Positions 16,269 to 25,521 of a DNA stretch of 64,000 bases are shown here, piece after piece (the first letter of the stretch is position 1; each line of letters begins with the position of its first letter). Made by a program: the position numbers and the translations under genes. A model generated the notes under the pieces. The model was given only the letters and a program-made list of their open reading frames with translations, was not told the DNA's origin and made no database searches. The DNA comes from Sphingobacteriales bacterium TSM_CSM (GTDB taxonomy: Bacteria; Bacteroidota; Bacteroidia; Chitinophagales; UBA2359). The stretch lies in the NCBI GenBank assembly GCA_002212725.1, contig MTCR01000130.1, positions 1 through 64,000 of the forward strand. Direction: 5' to 3'.

Positions 16269-17678
16269 TCATTTTTTCTCTTTCGATGAAAAAATATAGT
16301 TTACAATAAGGTTCAGGTGGTGCATATCTGCTTTGTTAATAAGGTAGCGCGGGTTGTTGTAAATGTTGCCCAGTCTGCCTTTATACACATAGAGCAAGTC
16401 TATGTAAACACCCCTGAAAAACCCGCCCAGCGGGTAGCGAAGGTTGGCATTTAATTGGTTAAATGAGGGCAGCCCGTATTTGTTTAGCCGCACGTTTAAT
16501 ACATCGGGTGTGTAAAAATGTCCGTAGGCCACGTTTACTTTTACTCCGTTGGTAAAATCTTTTTGTGCTGTAAGGGTTGCCGCATGTACATTACCCATGC
16601 CCTCCATGCGCTCCCGTTGCAGGAAAGTAAAAAAAGGTTCGCGCCCCCACTCACGCGGAAACAAAAAGCGCCCGTCTGCGGTAATGCGGGTGCAGGCTGC
16701 GTGCAATCCCCATCCGTTTTTTTCAAGCCCGGTTTTGGCGCTGATAATATTGGCCTTGTTATTTTCGGGAAAATAGGTGAGCGTTTGGTTGTCATTTCCG
16801 CCATGATTTACCGCCGTTTGCCAGGTGTATTGCAGTCCGCTTTTCCATTTAATTCCCTTTTTTAGTTTAACTTCCCAGTCGGTTTGCAGCAACAGGGTGT
16901 TAAACATGTTTTCGGCAAAAGTATTCCAGATGTTTAACTGAAAAGATTTTCCCGGATTGGCGGCCACATGAAACAGCCCGATACCACGGGTGTTGATATT
17001 GCCTTTATAGCCCGAAGGGTTGCCGTTTATATCTTTTCCCAGGGGGTAAATACCCACCGATTGTGCCACCGAATACCACTTTACGGTTGACCTTGGCGAT
17101 ATGCCGTAGAGCCAGCCGGCATCAATGCTGAGGTTGGGTATTTCGTTCAGGGTTAGCCAAATGCCTTCTTCCAGCGTTGGTCGCATCCGTCCGTCTTGTT
17201 TGTTGATAAAGGGCGTATTGAGCATTTGCTTGCCCAAGGTAATGGCAGATTTGCCAGAACGGTAGCGCAGGTAAAGTTCTTCCAAGCGGTCTAAATCGGT
17301 ATAGTTGCCTGCATGCTCCATATCAAAAAGCCCAATTTCGTAGCGGTTGGCGGCGTTGGTAACCGAATCGGGTTTGGTTAAATTGCTGCCGGCAAGGCGG
17401 TATATAAAGAAGCCGCTTACCCCAAACTGAAACCTTTTCCAAACAGCACTTTCAAACCCTATACCGGCACCAATAGCCCATGCACAATAATCGGTTAGGG
17501 TACCATTATTAAAGGTAGCCATTACATCATTGCGTGCCTGTGCCGAAAAATTACCCTTCGAAAAAAAACGGTGTAAACCCACCGTGTCGGGCTTTGTTTC
17601 TTTACCTGCGCCGGTCTGTGCAGGAAGCATGAGCGGAAATAAAAACAAGATGAAAACAACCCTTAAATATGAATACAT
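16269..17678 (-). CDS. OprD-like outer-membrane porin
   Basis: A 469-residue predicted beta-barrel. The start is placed at the ATG at 17678 (MYSYLRVVFILFLFPLMLPAQ, signal peptide); the upstream 17 codons lack secretory character. Alternating amphipathic strands run throughout, with phrases typical of OprD-family porins (LEELYLRYRSGKSAITLGKQ, NTPFINKQDGRM, YGHFYTPD, and a terminal aromatic-ended strand LNLIVNYIF). It lies directly downstream of the sulfur genes on the same strand, so it may serve uptake of a sulfur anion, but that is inference. Confidence 0.75.
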   Translation of the reverse strand: MYSYLRVVFILFLFPLMLPAQTGAGKETKPDTVGLHRFFSKGNFSAQARNDVMATFNNGTLTDYCAWAIGAGIGFESAVWKRFQFGVSGFFIYRLAGSNLTKPDSVTNAANRYEIGLFDMEHAGNYTDLDRLEELYLRYRSGKSAITLGKQMLNTPFINKQDGRMRPTLEEGIWLTLNEIPNLSIDAGWLYGISPRSTVKWYSVAQSVGIYPLGKDINGNPSGYKGNINTRGIGLFHVAANPGKSFQLNIWNTFAENMFNTLLLQTDWEVKLKKGIKWKSGLQYTWQTAVNHGGNDNQTLTYFPENNKANIISAKTGLEKNGWGLHAACTRITADGRFLFPREWGREPFFTFLQRERMEGMGNVHAATLTAQKDFTNGVKVNVAYGHFYTPDVLNVRLNKYGLPSFNQLNANLRYPLGGFFRGVYIDLLYVYKGRLGNIYNNPRYLINKADMHHLNLIVNYIFSSKEKK

Positions 17679-17748
17679 GAAGCTATTATCATTTAAAAAA
17701 TCCGATGAACTGCATTTCTGCCGATGCACCCAAAACCTAAATATGCCG

Positions 17749-18189
17749 CTAAAAACCTGCTTTAATGTAACTCCAGCCTTTTTCTTGTTTTAAAACAATT
17801 TCTACAATACCCGCCGGTACAAATCCTGCATCTTTAAGAATTTCATCTTTGTTAATTTTTCTTTCGCGCAGGGTATTTTCGCAGGCTACAAATTTTACGT
17901 TTTCTTTTACCAGATTGCCAATTTTAGAGGCATACTTTGTTTTAGCAGCTACCAGCAGGTTAATGCCGGGGCCGTGGCACACCACTTCAATCTGCGATTT
18001 TGGAGCCGCAGCAAGCGTATTGGAAATTTGCCTGAGCAAAGATTTGTGTACAAGTGTGTCTTCGCTGGTGAGTTGAAACACAATTTTATGTTTTTTCATA
18101 TCAACCACTTTGGCTTCTTCCTGTGCTGCCAGGTGCAGGTTTGCCAAAAGAACCAGGCAAAAAAACATCAGAAATTGAATGCTTTTCAT
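17749..18189 (-). CDS. Exported DsrE/DsrF-like sulfur-carrier-type protein
   Basis: A 146-residue protein with a clear signal peptide (MKSIQFLMFFCLVLLANLHLAAQ) followed by a DsrE-like domain: QIEVVCHGPGINLL and CENTLRERK match the DsrE/F/H fold with a cysteine (in FVACENTL) at the position of the sulfur-carrying residue. Cytoplasmic DsrE proteins relay sulfane sulfur; exported versions like this are common beside sox-type genes. It sits between the SoxB-like gene and the porin, supporting a periplasmic sulfur role. Confidence 0.8.
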   Translation of the reverse strand: MKSIQFLMFFCLVLLANLHLAAQEEAKVVDMKKHKIVFQLTSEDTLVHKSLLRQISNTLAAAPKSQIEVVCHGPGINLLVAAKTKYASKIGNLVKENVKFVACENTLRERKINKDEILKDAGFVPAGIVEIVLKQEKGWSYIKAGF

Positions 18190-18272
18190 AATACAAATTT
18201 TGAGTTTGTTAATCGGATGAGGTTTGAAAATAATGATAGGTATTTAGAGTCTTTAATTTTCAGAATATTGTG

Positions 18273-20054
18273 CTACCTGAACACATAATCATAACCCTCC
18301 AATTGCGACAACAGGGTTTCGTGTGCATCGGTGGCGGTACACCGGCCTTCAATTTGAGGGGCAACGGGCGAGTGTTTTTTTAAATACTCGCGCACAACGT
18401 TATGGAGCGTTTGGTTTAGTTTGCGCGGATTTTGTACTTTTTCAATGCGGCACAGGGTGTCATCGGGGTCGCCTTCGCGCTCACAGGCTACAATGGTATA
18501 AAGTTTGTCAAAATCTAACGGTTGATTAGCTACTTTTACCCAATTCAGGCGTTTGCCCAAATCGTTGTACATGGTAAAGTTAACCTCCATGCCTTTAAAA
18601 CGCACTACCCAGCCGCCAAATCTTTTTGCGGGGTCTTTGGCAAAGACGTTATGGAGTTCTTTTTCTAACCAGTCCCAGAGTTGTTTGCCGGTAACCTGTC
18701 CGGTTTTAGCTTCCGAGTTAACGGGCAACATGCTCCAAAGGTAATCGTTGGTAATGTTGGCTACGCCTTTTTTGGCATCGGGCACTAATGGCGGGCAAAA
18801 CCTGAACCCGTTAGATACGGCAATATCGGGTTTAAACTTCCACATCAGCGCATCGGTAATAAGGTTATCCATTGGATTTTCAATTACATAGTAGCGCACC
18901 AGGGTGGTTTTTGTTTGTCCTATTACGGTATCTAATTCTTTGCTGTACGGTGTGCGTATGGTATTTATGAGTTTTTTCATACCCTTGTGGCCAGGGTACT
19001 TTTCGGGGTCAACGTCTAACAGTTGGTAGTTATGGTCTTTAATGATGCCGTCTTCCACTACCAAATCCAGTTTTGCCACAAAAGAGCCAAAAGCGCCGGG
19101 TTCGGTTACTTTTGCATATTTACCCTGTATAGGTGTGCGCACGCGCTCGTGGGTATCGGCGCCCAAAATATAGGCAGCGCCTTCTACCTGCGGCTTATTA
19201 GCCAAATCTACCTGTTGGGCCAAACCCATGTGGGTTACTAAAAAGACCATGGCGCAACCTTCGTAATGTTTAAGCAGGCGGATATATTTGGCAACATTTT
19301 CTTCGGGTTTGGTAAAGCGGATACCCTGGCTGTAAGCCGGTGACTGCCGTTTTGGGGTAAGCGGGTCGTTGTATCCAATAAACCCGATTTTAATGCCGCC
19401 CAGCATGGTTGTCCAATAAGGCGGGAATATAAGGTCGCCGGCAAATTCATCTTGGGTATCGTGGTACATATTGGCGCAAATTTTATAGGCGTTGTATCCG
19501 CCAAGGTCTTTTTGCATCATTTCTTTACCATACACTACTTCCCAGTTGCCGGGCAACATCAGGTCGTAGCCGATATGGTTAATGAGGGGCACAATATCAC
19601 GTCCTTCCGACAAGGCTGCCACGCCTCCGCCCTGAAAACAGTCTCCGCCGTCAATGACTAAGGTGTTATGGGGGTTTTCTGCCCTTAGTTTGTCGAGCAT
19701 GGTTTTTAATACATCAAGCCCGCCGCGTTTGCGGTAAACCGGCCGGTTATTTTCCCAGAAAAACTCGTCGTGTGTCAGGAGTTGCGCATGAATGTCAGAG
19801 GTGTTTAAGATGGTAATATGTTGAGCCTTACCCCGTTTAACAGCCTGGGTTCTGGTAATTTCCGACACATGCTGTTCGTTTCCGGCGCCGGTTGCAGCTA
19901 CAAGCGGGGCAGTATAAAACCCCAAACCGCCCAATAATGAAGTGCGTAAAAAGTTGCGGCGGTTTACGGCTGTAATTTCATTTACCAAATCAGACGGCGT
20001 GTTGCAACTGCTGCAACTGCAATTATGGTGGCCGGTGTGGTTGTGTTTTGCCAT
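18273..20054 (-). CDS. SoxB-like thiosulfohydrolase / 5'-nucleotidase-fold metallophosphatase
   Basis: A 593-residue two-domain protein of the SoxB/UshA family. A Tat-type signal (NRRNFLRTSLLGG) lies at about residues 31-43, preceded by an unusual His/Cys-rich leader (HNHTGHHNCSCSSC). The dimetal site shows NTSDIHAQL, GGDCFQGGG, GNWEVVYGKE and VTHMG. The tryptophan in GNWE, where ordinary 5'-nucleotidases have GNHE, is the SoxB pattern. SoxB hydrolyses the sulfone from the thiosulfonate on the SoxYZ carrier in the periplasm. No soxYZ or soxXA gene is in the window, but a TsdA-like cytochrome gene is immediately upstream (31 nt), so the role in thiosulfate handling is likely but not complete here. 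Confidence 0.82.
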   Translation of the reverse strand: MAKHNHTGHHNCSCSSCNTPSDLVNEITAVNRRNFLRTSLLGGLGFYTAPLVAATGAGNEQHVSEITRTQAVKRGKAQHITILNTSDIHAQLLTHDEFFWENNRPVYRKRGGLDVLKTMLDKLRAENPHNTLVIDGGDCFQGGGVAALSEGRDIVPLINHIGYDLMLPGNWEVVYGKEMMQKDLGGYNAYKICANMYHDTQDEFAGDLIFPPYWTTMLGGIKIGFIGYNDPLTPKRQSPAYSQGIRFTKPEENVAKYIRLLKHYEGCAMVFLVTHMGLAQQVDLANKPQVEGAAYILGADTHERVRTPIQGKYAKVTEPGAFGSFVAKLDLVVEDGIIKDHNYQLLDVDPEKYPGHKGMKKLINTIRTPYSKELDTVIGQTKTTLVRYYVIENPMDNLITDALMWKFKPDIAVSNGFRFCPPLVPDAKKGVANITNDYLWSMLPVNSEAKTGQVTGKQLWDWLEKELHNVFAKDPAKRFGGWVVRFKGMEVNFTMYNDLGKRLNWVKVANQPLDFDKLYTIVACEREGDPDDTLCRIEKVQNPRKLNQTLHNVVREYLKKHSPVAPQIEGRCTATDAHETLLSQLEGYDYVFR

Positions 20055-20085
20055 TTTTTGAAGTGTTAATGTGTGGAGAATGCTT

Positions 20086-21180
20086 TTATTTATGTGCGGT
20101 TTGAGTACTTTTCAGTTGTTTCCGGGCATCAATAATAGGCTGAAAAGGGCCGTATTTATGCTGCGCTTCAGAGAAACCGTCGGCATAAGGGCCAAAAGGG
20201 TGGTCAACAGGTTTTGCCGCAATATCGGGCCAGTCTTTGCTAAGGTCTTTTGAAGGGCGAGGTTGGGTGTTTACAAAAGCGGCTACATCCCAGGCTTCTT
20301 CATCGGTAAGTTGCGGGAAATTGTGCGATGCGCCCAGGGGCATGTTTAGTTTGACATACCCGGCAAAGCGCGAAATACGGTATAAACCTGCCCCTGTGTT
20401 GTAGCTGTTTTTACCCCACAAAGGCGGGTAAAGGTAGGTTTTGCCATCGGGGTTTAGTTGGCCGCCGCCATCGGGCCGGTGGCATGACTGGCATTTTTGG
20501 ATATACACTTCCTTTCCTTTATCGGGACTTGCGGCCCGGTTAAGGTAGGGAACCGCAAAAATGCCCGAACCTTCGGGTTTTTCGCCTTTAGGCACCTCTT
20601 TTCCCAACCAGTTAATATAGGCAATAATAGCCTGCATTTCTTTGCTGTTGTTGGGCAGCGGTTTACCGTTAAGGCTGCGTTCAAAACAATCGTTTACCCG
20701 TTTGGGTATATCTTCTATGGTGCCCGAGCGCTCGCGGAATTTGGGATAGGTGCTGGCCACGGCGCTGTAATTATTGCCCAATACTTTGGTTCCGGCATCT
20801 AAATGGCAGTTTTGGCAATTCATACCGTTTGACAGGTGTTGTACGCTGCCTTTGGGGCCTAAAAAAGCGGCGGTATTGGCTATGAGCTGCCTGCCATAAG
20901 CAATGAGTTTGCCCTGTTGGGTATTGTGGGGTATGTAGGCAGTATCGGGGGCTGTCCACCAGTTTTTGGCAGGAACCGGCGGGGGCAGCAGTTCTGCAAT
21001 TTGAGCGGTTACGGGTGGTGTTTGCGTTGCCGGTTGGGGTGTTTTACTGCTGCCCGGCACCAAGCCATAGAGCAACATTATGGCAATGACCAGCAATGCC
21101 AGTGTAAGTATGGCGCTTGTAACCATTAGTTGCTGAACCAGTTTAAGGTAAAACTGTTCCATTTCGGAAGGTGTGCGCAT
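20086..21180 (-). CDS. TsdA-like dihaem c-type cytochrome (thiosulfate dehydrogenase-like)
   Basis: A 364-residue membrane-anchored cytochrome; the ATG at 21180 is chosen because the preceding 40 codons look non-coding. A transmembrane anchor (LMVTSAILTLALLVIAIMLL) and Pro-rich linker precede two haem-binding sites, CQNCH and CQSCH. Between them lies NDCFERSLNGKPLP, the TsdA signature holding the cysteine that ligates haem 1; a methionine in KLNMPLGA suits haem 2. TsdA couples two thiosulfates to tetrathionate. The gene forms an apparent operon with the SoxB-like gene. SoxA-type function is the main alternative. Confidence 0.82.
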   Translation of the reverse strand: MRTPSEMEQFYLKLVQQLMVTSAILTLALLVIAIMLLYGLVPGSSKTPQPATQTPPVTAQIAELLPPPVPAKNWWTAPDTAYIPHNTQQGKLIAYGRQLIANTAAFLGPKGSVQHLSNGMNCQNCHLDAGTKVLGNNYSAVASTYPKFRERSGTIEDIPKRVNDCFERSLNGKPLPNNSKEMQAIIAYINWLGKEVPKGEKPEGSGIFAVPYLNRAASPDKGKEVYIQKCQSCHRPDGGGQLNPDGKTYLYPPLWGKNSYNTGAGLYRISRFAGYVKLNMPLGASHNFPQLTDEEAWDVAAFVNTQPRPSKDLSKDWPDIAAKPVDHPFGPYADGFSEAQHKYGPFQPIIDARKQLKSTQTAHK

Positions 21181-21323
21181 AAGCAGGGGCTGTTTTTGTA
21201 GTGCAGAAAAGAAGTGACAAAAATGCGAAATAAATCCCCATGCGCAAATAGAAGCAGTATTTCTGTCTCCTATTTGTTCATGGGGAATGAACCTATGCAA
21301 CTATGACAAAATATGTAGTAATT

Positions 21324-21656
21324 TTATTTTGGCCACGCACCTATACCGCCCTCTAAATTGTAAGCCTTAAACCCCGTAGAAGTCATCATGTTACAGGCCT
21401 TACCACTGCGGTTTCCGCTACGGCAAAAGAGGTAGTAGGTTTTGCTTTTATCGAGGGCAGCAATTTTAGCGGCAAAATCGTTAGCCCAAAAATCTATGTT
21501 TTTGGCACCGGCAATGCTGCCCAAAGCAAATTCATCGCGGGTTCTTACGTCTAACAGAACGGCATCAGCGCCGTCGTTCAGGTATTGTTGTTTAAAAGTC
21601 AGCCCATCGAGGTCGGTTTCGGCTTTGGCAAACAGGTGTTTAAAAAATGGGAGCAT
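21324..21656 (-). CDS. Single-domain rhodanese
   Basis: A 110-residue sulfurtransferase domain starting at the ATG at 21656. It has the rhodanese DVRTRDEF substrate motif and the catalytic cysteine loop FCRSGNRSGKA (Cys at about residue 85), ending in the LEGGIGAW motif. It lacks a signal peptide, so it is probably cytoplasmic. It lies in the sulfur block, separated from the upstream dioxygenase fusion by a strong terminator. Confidence 0.92.
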   Translation of the reverse strand: MLPFFKHLFAKAETDLDGLTFKQQYLNDGADAVLLDVRTRDEFALGSIAGAKNIDFWANDFAAKIAALDKSKTYYLFCRSGNRSGKACNMMTSTGFKAYNLEGGIGAWPK

Positions 21657-21692
21657 GTGGTTAAAAAATGGGTTAAGTGATGTATGAAAAAA

Positions 21693-21736
21693 GCAAAGGC
21701 GCAGTACAGAAAACTCCAAACACTTTGCGCCTTTGC
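21693..21736 (-). terminator. Rho-independent terminator after the persulfide dioxygenase gene
   Basis: Perfect 11-bp arms, 21693-21703 (GCAAAGGCGCA) and 21726-21736, followed in the minus direction by a TTTTTT run. It lies 40 nt past the stop at 21776 and separates that gene from the rhodanese gene. Confidence 0.85.
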
Positions 21737-21775
21737 CTGCTTATTGAAAAGAAATGAAAAAGTTAACCAAAGATT

Positions 21776-23191
21776 TTAAAGCATGGTTATTGGTGCAACA
21801 TAATCTGTTACGGTAAACTCGCCGCTTTCCCGAATGGCTTTCATGCCACCCTGAACATCAATGAGGTTATTGAACCCGCGTGCCCGCAAAATGGAGTTAA
21901 AAATCATAGAGCGGTAGCCGCCTGCGCAATGTACATAATAAGTTTGGTTGCGGTCAATTTTAGACATGGCGTCGTTTACAAAATCGAGGGGCAGATTTTC
22001 TGCGCCTATGATGTGCTCTGATGCATACTCGCTTTGTTTTCTGACATCGAGGATGTTGATAGCCGGATTTTGTTTGTGTATGGCGGCAAGTTTATCAACG
22101 GTAACAGATTGTATATGGTCAAATTCTTTACCTGCTTTTTGCCATGCTTCAAACCCGCCTTCGAGATAGCCAATTGTATAATCGTAGCCCACGCGTGCCA
22201 ACCGGGTAACTACTTCTTCTTCGCGGCCGGGTTCAGCTATGACCAAAATTTGCTGTTTAATATCGGGAATTAATGCGCCAACCCAGGGGGCAAAATTGCC
22301 ATCTACGCCAATGTTAATAGCATTGGGAATAAAACCCTGGGCAAAGACTTCGGGTTTTCGGGTATCTAGCATAAGCGCGCCGGTTTCGTTGGCGGCTGCT
22401 TCAAAAGCATTGGGGCTAAGTGGTTGGCAACCACGCTGCAAAACTTCCTCAATGCTTTCATAACCTTCGCGGTTCATGCGGGCATTAAGGGGGAAATAGC
22501 CGGGAGGAGGCATTAAGCCGGTAATAACTTCGGTAATAAATTCCTCTTTGGTCATGTTGTGTCTGAGGGCGTAGTTTACCATTTTCTGGCGGCCAATGGT
22601 ATCTTCGGTTTCTTTGCTCATATTTTTGCCACAGGCTGAACCGGCGCCATGACCGGGAAACACAATTACGCTATCGGGCAAGGTCATGATTTTTTCGCGC
22701 AGTGAGTCGAACAAATAACCGGCCAACACTTCCTGGGTAATAGTGCCCTTTTGAGCTAAATCGGGGCGTCCTACATCGTTAATGAAAAGCGTATCGCCGG
22801 TAAATACGGCATGTTCTTTACCTTCTTCATTATATAGCAGAAAGCAACTCGATTCCATCGTATGTCCGGGTGTATGCAATACTTTAATAGTAGCTTTTCC
22901 CACTTTTAATACTTCGCCATCGGTTGCAACATGTGCTTCGAAATTGGGTTTGGCAGTTGGCCCGTACACTATTTGTGCACCGGCAGCTTTTGCCAAATCT
23001 AAATGTCCCGAAACGAAATCGGCATGGAAGTGCGTTTCGAGCACATATTTAATTTTAGCTCCGTTTTTTTCAGCGCGTTCTAAGTAGGGCTTTACCTCGC
23101 GAAGGGGGTCAATTACCACCGCTTCGCCTTCAGACTCAATGTAATAAGCACCTTGTGCAAGACAACCGGTATAAATTTGTTCTACTTTCAT
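21776..23191 (-). CDS. Persulfide dioxygenase-like MBL protein fused to two rhodanese domains
   Basis: A 471-residue fusion. Residues 1-210 are a metallo-beta-lactamase fold of the ETHE1/persulfide dioxygenase type: THFHADFVSGH, HTPGHT, FTGDTLF and PGHGAGS. Residues about 260-350 are a rhodanese domain with LDTRKPEVF but no cysteine in its active loop (IAEPGREEE), probably inactive. Residues about 370-460 form a second rhodanese with DVRKQSEY and an intact catalytic loop HCAGGYRS. The family oxidises glutathione persulfide to sulfite; the fused rhodanese would transfer or accept sulfane sulfur. TauE next door would export the sulfite. Confidence 0.92.
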   Translation of the reverse strand: MKVEQIYTGCLAQGAYYIESEGEAVVIDPLREVKPYLERAEKNGAKIKYVLETHFHADFVSGHLDLAKAAGAQIVYGPTAKPNFEAHVATDGEVLKVGKATIKVLHTPGHTMESSCFLLYNEEGKEHAVFTGDTLFINDVGRPDLAQKGTITQEVLAGYLFDSLREKIMTLPDSVIVFPGHGAGSACGKNMSKETEDTIGRQKMVNYALRHNMTKEEFITEVITGLMPPPGYFPLNARMNREGYESIEEVLQRGCQPLSPNAFEAAANETGALMLDTRKPEVFAQGFIPNAINIGVDGNFAPWVGALIPDIKQQILVIAEPGREEEVVTRLARVGYDYTIGYLEGGFEAWQKAGKEFDHIQSVTVDKLAAIHKQNPAINILDVRKQSEYASEHIIGAENLPLDFVNDAMSKIDRNQTYYVHCAGGYRSMIFNSILRARGFNNLIDVQGGMKAIRESGEFTVTDYVAPITML

Positions 23192-23317
23192 GAATAATGC
23201 TGTTTTTTATTTTGATTTAAGATGAAAAATGAATTTGGTTAGAAAATGATTGAAACTGCTGCAAAGATACAGGCGTTTTAGCCCTTGTTTGGTTACTTAG
23301 GTTACACAACGCGCTTA

Positions 23318-24136
23318 TCAGGAAAAAAAGATTTCTTTAGCCAGAATGTAAAAGCCCATAACCAGCACAAACCACCCGAAAGCCTTTTTGAGTTTAACGC
23401 CATCTACTTTTTTTGACAAAGCATTACCTATAAAAATACCGGCAACGGCCAGCAGGGTAACGCTTCCAAGAAGTTGCCAGTCAATCTGGTAATGACCAAG
23501 GTCGCCGGTAAAACCAATAAGCGATTTGGCGGCAATAATAAGTAAAGAGGTGCCCACCGCCATTTTCATGGGAAGTTTGGTAAACAGCACCAAGGCCGGA
23601 ATAATTAAAAATCCGCCGCCGGCGCCCACAAGTCCGGTTAAAACACCTACCACAGCACCTTCCAGTAAAATCATGGGGTAGTTGTATTGAACGGGTTGTT
23701 GTTCGGGTGGTGTGCTGTTATTGCCATTGGTTCCGTTTTGTTTTTTTTCTCTTATCATAGAAACCGAGGCGAATACCATGAGCACGGCAAAAAGTGTCAT
23801 AATAAGAACAGCTTTGGTAACTTCTATGCTGCCAATGTTGGTTATGTGATCTGGTATGGCCGGCACTATAAATTTGCGGGTGGCAAAAACCGCTAAAATA
23901 GACGGAATGCCAAAAATTACACCTGTTTTAAGGTTTACCAAACCCTGCCGGTATTTGGGTATGGCGCCTACCAGACTGGTGGTTCCTACAATAAAAAGCG
24001 AATAAGCGGTAGCCAATACGGTATCTACCTGAAAGAGGTAAACCAACACCGGCACGGTAAGAATAGAACCGCCGCCCCCAATTAACCCCAATGAAATACC
24101 AATAACAGCAGATGCCAGATAGCCAATAATTTCCAT
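23318..24136 (-). CDS. TauE/SafE family sulfite or sulfonate exporter
   Basis: A 272-residue inner-membrane protein with about eight transmembrane helices in two related halves. Each half opens with a glycine-rich motif (GLIGGGGSILTVPVL near residue 18 and GLVGAGGGFLIIPAL near residue 167), the hallmark of the TauE/SafE fold. A short soluble loop rich in Asn/Gln/Pro (about residues 128-150) separates the halves. Placed between the persulfide dioxygenase and a Crp regulator, it most likely removes sulfite made by sulfur oxidation. Confidence 0.92.
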   Translation of the reverse strand: MEIIGYLASAVIGISLGLIGGGGSILTVPVLVYLFQVDTVLATAYSLFIVGTTSLVGAIPKYRQGLVNLKTGVIFGIPSILAVFATRKFIVPAIPDHITNIGSIEVTKAVLIMTLFAVLMVFASVSMIREKKQNGTNGNNSTPPEQQPVQYNYPMILLEGAVVGVLTGLVGAGGGFLIIPALVLFTKLPMKMAVGTSLLIIAAKSLIGFTGDLGHYQIDWQLLGSVTLLAVAGIFIGNALSKKVDGVKLKKAFGWFVLVMGFYILAKEIFFS

Positions 24137-24195
24137 GTTACTTGTAATTTTAAGGCAAAATTACGAGCATATCGGGCAGCGTTGTGTATCATTTG

Positions 24196-24861
24196 TTACA
24201 GAGCATAGTGTTTCATGCTCATTTCTATATGGTTGCGGAATAATTGCAGTTTTCCGTCTTGTTCCATTTTTTTGAGCAACCTCGATACCACTACGCGCGA
24301 GGAGTTGAGGTCGGCGGCAATTTCTTCGTGGGTAATGTTAAGTGTAAAGGAGCGGGTGCTTTTCAAAAGCCGTTGAAGGTAAAACTCCAGCCGCTCGTCC
24401 ATTGCTTTAAATGCCACATTGTCAATAATTTGCAGCATTTCCTCAAAGCGCTTCCGGTATGTTTCCAGCACAAAATAGTACCATGATTTATGGCTCCTAA
24501 CCAATTCATCCATGTAGGCAATGGGAATAAGGGCAATTTCGGTGTTTTCGGTGGTAATTGCAGCAATTTCGCTGCTCAGGTTACGGGCTGCGCAAACCAT
24601 TGAAAGCGCACAGGCCGTACCGGGTTCAATAAAGTACATGAAGAACTCGTTTCCTTCTTCATCTTGCCGGTAAACTTTAATTTTACCCGATGTCAGCAGA
24701 ATAACCGACCTGAAATACTGCCCTGGTCGTATGAGTTGCTGACCGGCGGGCAAAGTTTTTACTACGGCGTGTTGGGCAATAAAGTCAATAAGCGGCAAAT
24801 CAAAATCGGGATAATTTTTGCGGAGTTTATCTTGCAGGAGAAGTTTTGGGATGTCGGTCAT
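24196..24861 (-). CDS. Crp/Fnr family transcriptional regulator
   Basis: A 221-residue regulator. The N-terminal cyclic-nucleotide-binding-type beta-roll contains RPGQYFRSVILLTSGKIKVYR; the C-terminal winged HTH has THEEIAADLNSSRVVVSRLLKK as recognition unit. It is the first regulator upstream of the sulfur genes on the same strand and is translationally coupled (ATGA-type overlap, 24858-24861) to the methyltransferase gene. Control of the sulfur block by this protein is an inference from position; the effector is unknown. Confidence 0.9.
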   Translation of the reverse strand: MTDIPKLLLQDKLRKNYPDFDLPLIDFIAQHAVVKTLPAGQQLIRPGQYFRSVILLTSGKIKVYRQDEEGNEFFMYFIEPGTACALSMVCAARNLSSEIAAITTENTEIALIPIAYMDELVRSHKSWYYFVLETYRKRFEEMLQIIDNVAFKAMDERLEFYLQRLLKSTRSFTLNITHEEIAADLNSSRVVVSRLLKKMEQDGKLQLFRNHIEMSMKHYAL

Positions 24862-25457
24862 AAATCTGTCTTTTTTTGCATGAGAATGAACAGCTCATTG
24901 CCGGCTCGGGGAGCAATAGAATTGGTGCATAAATCCATAACAAGGATGCGAAACCAAGGTTCAAAATAAGCAAGGTATTCGGTTTTGTTGCCGCCAAAGG
25001 GAGGTTTATCTGTATTTAATGGCAGGTTAAACAATAAACCCACTAACTTGCCGTTTGTTTTAAGCAGTTGGTAAACATGCTTTGCATAGGTTGGGCGAAG
25101 CGCAGGGTTAAGGGCGCAAAAAAATGTTTGCTCTACAATTAAATCATACTGTCCGGTGTGCTCAAAAAAGTTGGCACATATCAGTTGTTCTTCGGGAAAA
25201 GCGGGGTATTGGCGTTTAAAATGGTTTAATGGCGCCATTGCCCAATCCAGCAAAAAAACATTGGTAAATCCATTTTCAACCAAATAAGCTGCTTCGTATG
25301 CATTACCGCACCCGGGAATAAGAATACGCAAATTTTTGTTGTTAAGTTGGTCAAAGTAGGTCTTCAGTGGCGTACTCACCCCGCCAATATCCCAGCCTGT
25401 GCTGTTTTCTTCGTACCTTTTTTGCCAGTAATCCTGTGTAAGTTCAATGTTCTGCAT
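24858..25457 (-). CDS. TPMT-family SAM-dependent methyltransferase
   Basis: A 199-residue class I methyltransferase. The N-terminus YWQKRYEENSTGWDIGGVS and the SAM loop LIPGCGNAYEA match the thiopurine S-methyltransferase family, which methylates small thiols, selenium or tellurium species. The gene leads the minus-strand unit that continues with the Crp regulator. A role in detoxifying sulfide or other thiols would suit its neighbours but is not shown. Confidence 0.87.
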   Translation of the reverse strand: MQNIELTQDYWQKRYEENSTGWDIGGVSTPLKTYFDQLNNKNLRILIPGCGNAYEAAYLVENGFTNVFLLDWAMAPLNHFKRQYPAFPEEQLICANFFEHTGQYDLIVEQTFFCALNPALRPTYAKHVYQLLKTNGKLVGLLFNLPLNTDKPPFGGNKTEYLAYFEPWFRILVMDLCTNSIAPRAGNELFILMQKKTDL

Positions 25458-25521
25458 AAAAATAGTAATTTTGCCATTAAATCCAAACCAATAAGTAATT
25501 ATTCACCAAATCAATCAACCC

